NCBI GenBank assembly: GCA_900762005.1
Contig: CAAFEV010000103.1
Span: forward strand, 1-17,281
Reading direction: 5' to 3'
Length of the DNA: 17,281 nucleotides
Source of the DNA: an uncultured Oscillospiraceae bacterium
Lineage (GTDB): Bacteria; Bacillota; Clostridia; Oscillospirales; Oscillospiraceae
Within the stretch, counting starts at the first letter, position 1, and each line of letters starts with the position of its first letter. A program made the translations under genes and the position numbers. Under the pieces are notes generated by a model that was given only the letters and a program-made list of their open reading frames with translations, was not told where the DNA came from and searched no databases. Of the stretch, positions 14,303-17,281 are shown one piece after another.

Positions 14303-17281
14303 ATGTCATCTAAGAAGAAATCCTCGCCCTTCGTTCAATGGCTGTCCCTTCTGCTGACAGCCTGCCTGCTGGTCGGTCTCGTACTTCCGGCTCAAGCTGT
14401 CCCGGCAGCGGACGGCATGACCCTGCTTGGAATTGCCCCGTTCGCGCAGGGCGGTACAATCGAAACGGTAACCGAACAGGCCTATTCCGGCTCAGACTGC
14501 CTGAAAGCCAGCGGTCGTCAGAACCTGTGGGAGGGTGCCGCCTGGAGCATCCCGGCGGCCGCCTTGGGTGAGCTTGCGACAAATCCGCACTGGGTTTTTG
14601 CTATGCGCGCCCGCGCCGCCTCCGGCAGTATGCATCTGATGTATAATTTTGAATTCCAGTACAACGACGGCACCGCAAATAAATATATGAACGTCGCCGC
14701 CGATTTGACCGACAGCGCATGGTGTTCAATGAATGCCGATTGGCTTCTCGCCGAGGACTACCTGACGCAGGGACTTGACCGTGTCGTGATTTATCCCTTC
14801 TCCGGCGAGGGTCAGCTCGGTGATTATTATCTCGACGCCGTCTCCCTGAGTGCAGCAGATGATATGCGCCTGTTTAACACAGAACCGTATGCGCAGGGCG
14901 GCAGCATCTTCCGTTGCGGTGAGCTGAGCTATCGTGGCGGCGACTGCATTAAGGCTAGCGGACGCGCGAATCTCTGGGAGGGTGCTGCATGGAATATTCC
15001 GGCTGCAAGTCTCGGTACAATGGCATCCGATAACCATTGGGTGATTTCTATGCAGGCGCGCTCCGCCTCCGGCAATATGCATCTGATGTACAACTTCGAA
15101 TTTGTTTATAACGACGGTACGGCAAATAAATATATGAATGTCGCAGCGGATATTTCGGAGAACGCTTGGACTGCCCTGAACGGCGACTGGTATCTTCCCG
15201 AGGACTACCTGACACAGAGCCTTGACCATATCGTGATTTATCCTTTTTCCGGCGAAGGTCAGCTCGGTGATTATTATCTCGACGCGGTTTCCGTGACCCT
15301 CGCGGACGATGTGTGTATTTGCGGCATAAATCCGCACGCGCAGGGCGGCAGCATTTTTCACAGCGGTGCGCTGAGTTATATCGGCGGCGACTGTGTTAAA
15401 GCAACCGGACGCGCAAATCCGTGGGAGGGCATCGCGTGGAGTATTCCGGCTGCAAGTCTCGGCAGTTTGGCTCAGGCAGAGCTTTGGCAGTTCTCTTTGC
15501 GGGCAAGAGCCGATGCACCCATGTTCTTAAGCTACAACTTTGAATTTTTCTATCAGGACGGTACGGCAAATAAATATCTGAATGTCGGCTCTGATATCAA
15601 TGACGATGACTGGACGGAATTGAGCGCACTCTTTACGATGGATGGTTATCTGACAGATGGTCTTGACCATGTTGTAATCTACCCGCTCTCCGGCGAGGGT
15701 CAGCTTGGCGACTACTATCTGGATGCGCCGGTTTTAAAACCAGCGGATACCGAGACCGTTTGCGGCGTTCTTCCCTACGGACAGGGCTGCACCCTGACAA
15801 GAACAGACGGCCTCGTATCCGATGGACAGACCGCCCTGCTCTCAAGCGGACGCACGGCGTCCTATCACGGCGCGGCATGGAATATCCCCGCAGCAAGCCT
15901 GGGCGCGCTGGCAGATCAGAACGTATGGACAATTTCACTGCAAGCGCGTACTTCTGCGGGCAGCATGAGCTTAACCTACAATTTGGAGTTTTGGTACAAC
16001 GATGGCACCGCTACGGCGTATCGGAATGTCTCCGCAGCCATTAACGCCGATGTATGGACGCAGTTGAACGCAACCTTCTACGATATGGATGCGATTACAA
16101 CCGGTGGGCTTGACCATGTCGTGATTTATCCCGCCACGGGAGAGACTGAGCTGGGCGATTTCTATGTGGACGCGCCGAGCCTGACGGGCAGAACGGTCGT
16201 CTATGACGACATGAGCATCTGCGCACAGCAGCCCTACGGGCAGGCGGAGGCAAGCGTTTCGCGCGTGTTTGACCCAGCGCATACCGGCATGGACAGCTTG
16301 CTCGTCAGCAACCGCACGGTGAATTATGCCGGAGCTGCATGGAGCATTCCCGCCGCTGCGCTCGGTACATTCCAAAGAGCCTCGGCATGGCAGTTTTCTA
16401 TGCTGGCTAAGGCTGCCCAAGATACGATGCATTTGAATTATTACCTTGAATTCTGGTATAATGACGGAACGGCAAACAAGTATTTGAATGTCGGAGCCGA
16501 TATCAATGCTGAAAACTGGACGGAATTAAACGCACTCTTTGCCATGGACGGGTATCTCGGCGAGAGCCTTGACCATGTGGTTATTTACCCCGTCACCGGT
16601 GAGGGGCAGTTAAGCGATTATTATATTGACACTGCCGCCGACGCGCCGATTATACAGACAACGGACAGCGAGGCCCTTTGCGGCATTCTCCCCTATGGAC
16701 AGGGCTGCACCCTGACGAGAACGGACAGCGTTGTGTTTGCCGGACAGACCGCTTTGGCATCAAGCGGACGCAGCGCGTTCTATCACGGCGCGGCATGGAA
16801 TATTCCGGCGGCAAGCCTAGGCACACTGCTTGAGAACGATACCTGGACGTTCTCCGTGCGGGCGCGGACCGCTGCAGGCGGTATGAGCCTGTCCTACAAC
16901 CTTGAATTCTGGTACAACGACGGTACGGCTACCGCTTACCGCAATGCTTCCGCTGCCATCAACGCCGAGGGCTGGACGGAGCTTCACGCAACCTTTGAGC
17001 ATATGGAGGCACTGCTGACAAGCGGGCTTGACCATGTTGTGATTTACCCCGCCACGGGAGAGACGGAGTTGGGGGATTTCTATATGGACGCGCCGGCACT
17101 GACGGGCAAGACGGTTGCCTGCACGCATGAGTTCATCTACACGAACAACGGCGACGACCACACGGTGACCTGCTCACGCTGTGACTACAGCGTGACGGAA
17201 GCGCACACCTTCGTAGACGGCACCTGCGTCTGCGGCGCAACCGAAGTCACCGGGCCGATTCCGGTAGACAATCTGAAGTTC
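14303..17281 (+). CDS. Secreted protein with six CBM4_9/CBM22-like repeats and a Cys/His-rich segment (partial, C-terminus outside window)
   Basis: Predicted exported glycan-binding protein, open through 993 codons to the window edge. The ATG at 14303 follows AGGAG (14289-14293) with a 9-nt spacer. The signal peptide runs MSSKKKSSPFVQWLSLLL and on to a likely AQA cleavage at residue 32. An LTAC at 18-21 looks like a lipobox, but hydrophobic residues continue after it. Six modules of about 146-153 residues follow, each with GGxI or GCTL near the start, (G/A)AAW(S/N)IPAA, YN(L/F)EFxYNDGTA, and (L/I)DHVVIYP..GE.(Q/E)L.D(F/Y)Y.D near the end. Then comes a segment with His/Cys pairs common in clostridial surface proteins. 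No catalytic domain is visible yet; one may lie downstream. Divergent from the ABC/GH127 operon and sharing its module type, so probably co-regulated. Confidence 0.85.
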   Translation, partial: MSSKKKSSPFVQWLSLLLTACLLVGLVLPAQAVPAADGMTLLGIAPFAQGGTIETVTEQAYSGSDCLKASGRQNLWEGAAWSIPAAALGELATNPHWVFAMRARAASGSMHLMYNFEFQYNDGTANKYMNVAADLTDSAWCSMNADWLLAEDYLTQGLDRVVIYPFSGEGQLGDYYLDAVSLSAADDMRLFNTEPYAQGGSIFRCGELSYRGGDCIKASGRANLWEGAAWNIPAASLGTMASDNHWVISMQARSASGNMHLMYNFEFVYNDGTANKYMNVAADISENAWTALNGDWYLPEDYLTQSLDHIVIYPFSGEGQLGDYYLDAVSVTLADDVCICGINPHAQGGSIFHSGALSYIGGDCVKATGRANPWEGIAWSIPAASLGSLAQAELWQFSLRARADAPMFLSYNFEFFYQDGTANKYLNVGSDINDDDWTELSALFTMDGYLTDGLDHVVIYPLSGEGQLGDYYLDAPVLKPADTETVCGVLPYGQGCTLTRTDGLVSDGQTALLSSGRTASYHGAAWNIPAASLGALADQNVWTISLQARTSAGSMSLTYNLEFWYNDGTATAYRNVSAAINADVWTQLNATFYDMDAITTGGLDHVVIYPATGETELGDFYVDAPSLTGRTVVYDDMSICAQQPYGQAEASVSRVFDPAHTGMDSLLVSNRTVNYAGAAWSIPAAALGTFQRASAWQFSMLAKAAQDTMHLNYYLEFWYNDGTANKYLNVGADINAENWTELNALFAMDGYLGESLDHVVIYPVTGEGQLSDYYIDTAADAPIIQTTDSEALCGILPYGQGCTLTRTDSVVFAGQTALASSGRSAFYHGAAWNIPAASLGTLLENDTWTFSVRARTAAGGMSLSYNLEFWYNDGTATAYRNASAAINAEGWTELHATFEHMEALLTSGLDHVVIYPATGETELGDFYMDAPALTGKTVACTHEFIYTNNGDDHTVTCSRCDYSVTEAHTFVDGTCVCGATEVTGPIPVDNLKF
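14411..17119 (+). repeat. Six tandem CBM-like module repeats (about 441-459 bp each)
   Basis: Module boundaries by motif: A 14411-14857, B 14858-15304, C 15305-15745, D 15746-16204, E 16205-16663, F 16664-17119. A and B are both exactly 149 codons and align without gaps. Most units open at a DDM/DDV or equivalent and close at YYLDA or FY(V/M)DA. Similarity is high enough at DNA level that assembly collapse or recombination is possible. Confidence 0.88.
15305..17119 (+). repeat. Two-module higher-order duplication (C-D and E-F)
   Basis: Units 15305-16204 and 16205-17119 look like copies of one two-module block, with a period of about 900-918 bp. D and F share long near-identical stretches (for example CGxLPYGQGCTLTRTD, YHGAAWNIPAASLG, WYNDGTATAYRN and HVVIYPATGETELGDF). 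C and E share the DGYL segment and DHVVIYP. The D/F match extends to DNA level. Confidence 0.7.
17120..17239 (+). other. Cys/His-rich segment after the CBM repeats
   Basis: Translated in the frame of the surrounding gene, this 40-residue stretch contains CTHEF, CSRCDYSV, EAHTF and CVCGA, giving paired cysteines and histidines in a zinc-ribbon-like layout. Similar segments occur as linkers in clostridial cell-surface proteins. Whether it binds metal is unknown. The next visible residues (about 17240-17281) start an unresolved domain. Confidence 0.55.

Noticed and set aside
14411..17119. Repeats as a CRISPR array or mobile element
   Set aside because: The repeat units are about 450 bp, in frame and protein coding, with no short direct repeats, spacers, terminal inverted repeats or transposase.
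14310..17161. Several long minus-strand open frames antisense to the plus-strand CBM-array gene
   Set aside because: They are mirror images of the repeated modules, so they repeat the same meaningless peptide in each unit. They lack ribosome sites and recognisable domains, while the plus-strand frame has a signal peptide and clear modules.

Overview
The window reads as one carbohydrate-use locus from a Gram-positive, Clostridia-type gut or rumen bacterium, probably near Oscillospiraceae/Ruminococcaceae. Supporting signs are purine-rich Shine-Dalgarno sites, short lipoprotein signal peptides, a CUT1 sugar importer without its own ATPase, very large secreted proteins made of carbohydrate-binding-like repeats, and GC-rich coding DNA. 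The taxonomic placement is inference; there is no rRNA or marker gene here.

Layout: nine genes lie head to tail on the minus strand (13879 down to 1), with gaps of 2-27 bp and one 1-bp overlap, so they look like a single operon. In transcription order they are: a membrane-anchored surface protein with five CBM-like modules (11120-13879); two CUT1 permeases (10183-11100, 9329-10171); two GH127-superfamily (DUF1680-type) lipoproteins (7304-9316, 5406-7298); the sugar-binding lipoprotein (3991-5391); a third GH127-type protein with no signal peptide (2116-3963); an FGGY kinase closest to L-xylulose kinase LyxK (617-2116); and an L-xylulose/L-ribulose-5-phosphate 3-epimerase of the UlaE/SgbU type, cut off by the window start (1-614).

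A 423-bp AT-rich region (13880-14302) separates this operon from a divergent plus-strand gene (14303 to beyond the window end). That gene encodes another secreted protein, made of six CBM-like repeats and then a Cys/His-rich segment. The region holds a 21-bp palindrome with 9-bp arms, overlapping the -35 box of the best promoter for the operon.

Working model (inference): the CBM-array proteins hold a glycan at the cell surface. Two lipid-anchored GH127-type hydrolases trim it outside the cell. The CUT1 system imports the products, and the cytoplasmic GH127-type enzyme finishes cleavage. The kinase and 3-epimerase then pass an L-ketopentose through L-xylulose-5-P to L-ribulose-5-P. Known GH127 enzymes mostly release L-arabinofuranose, which does not need a 3-epimerase. 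The pairing therefore suggests an unusual L-sugar substrate or an undescribed catabolic route.
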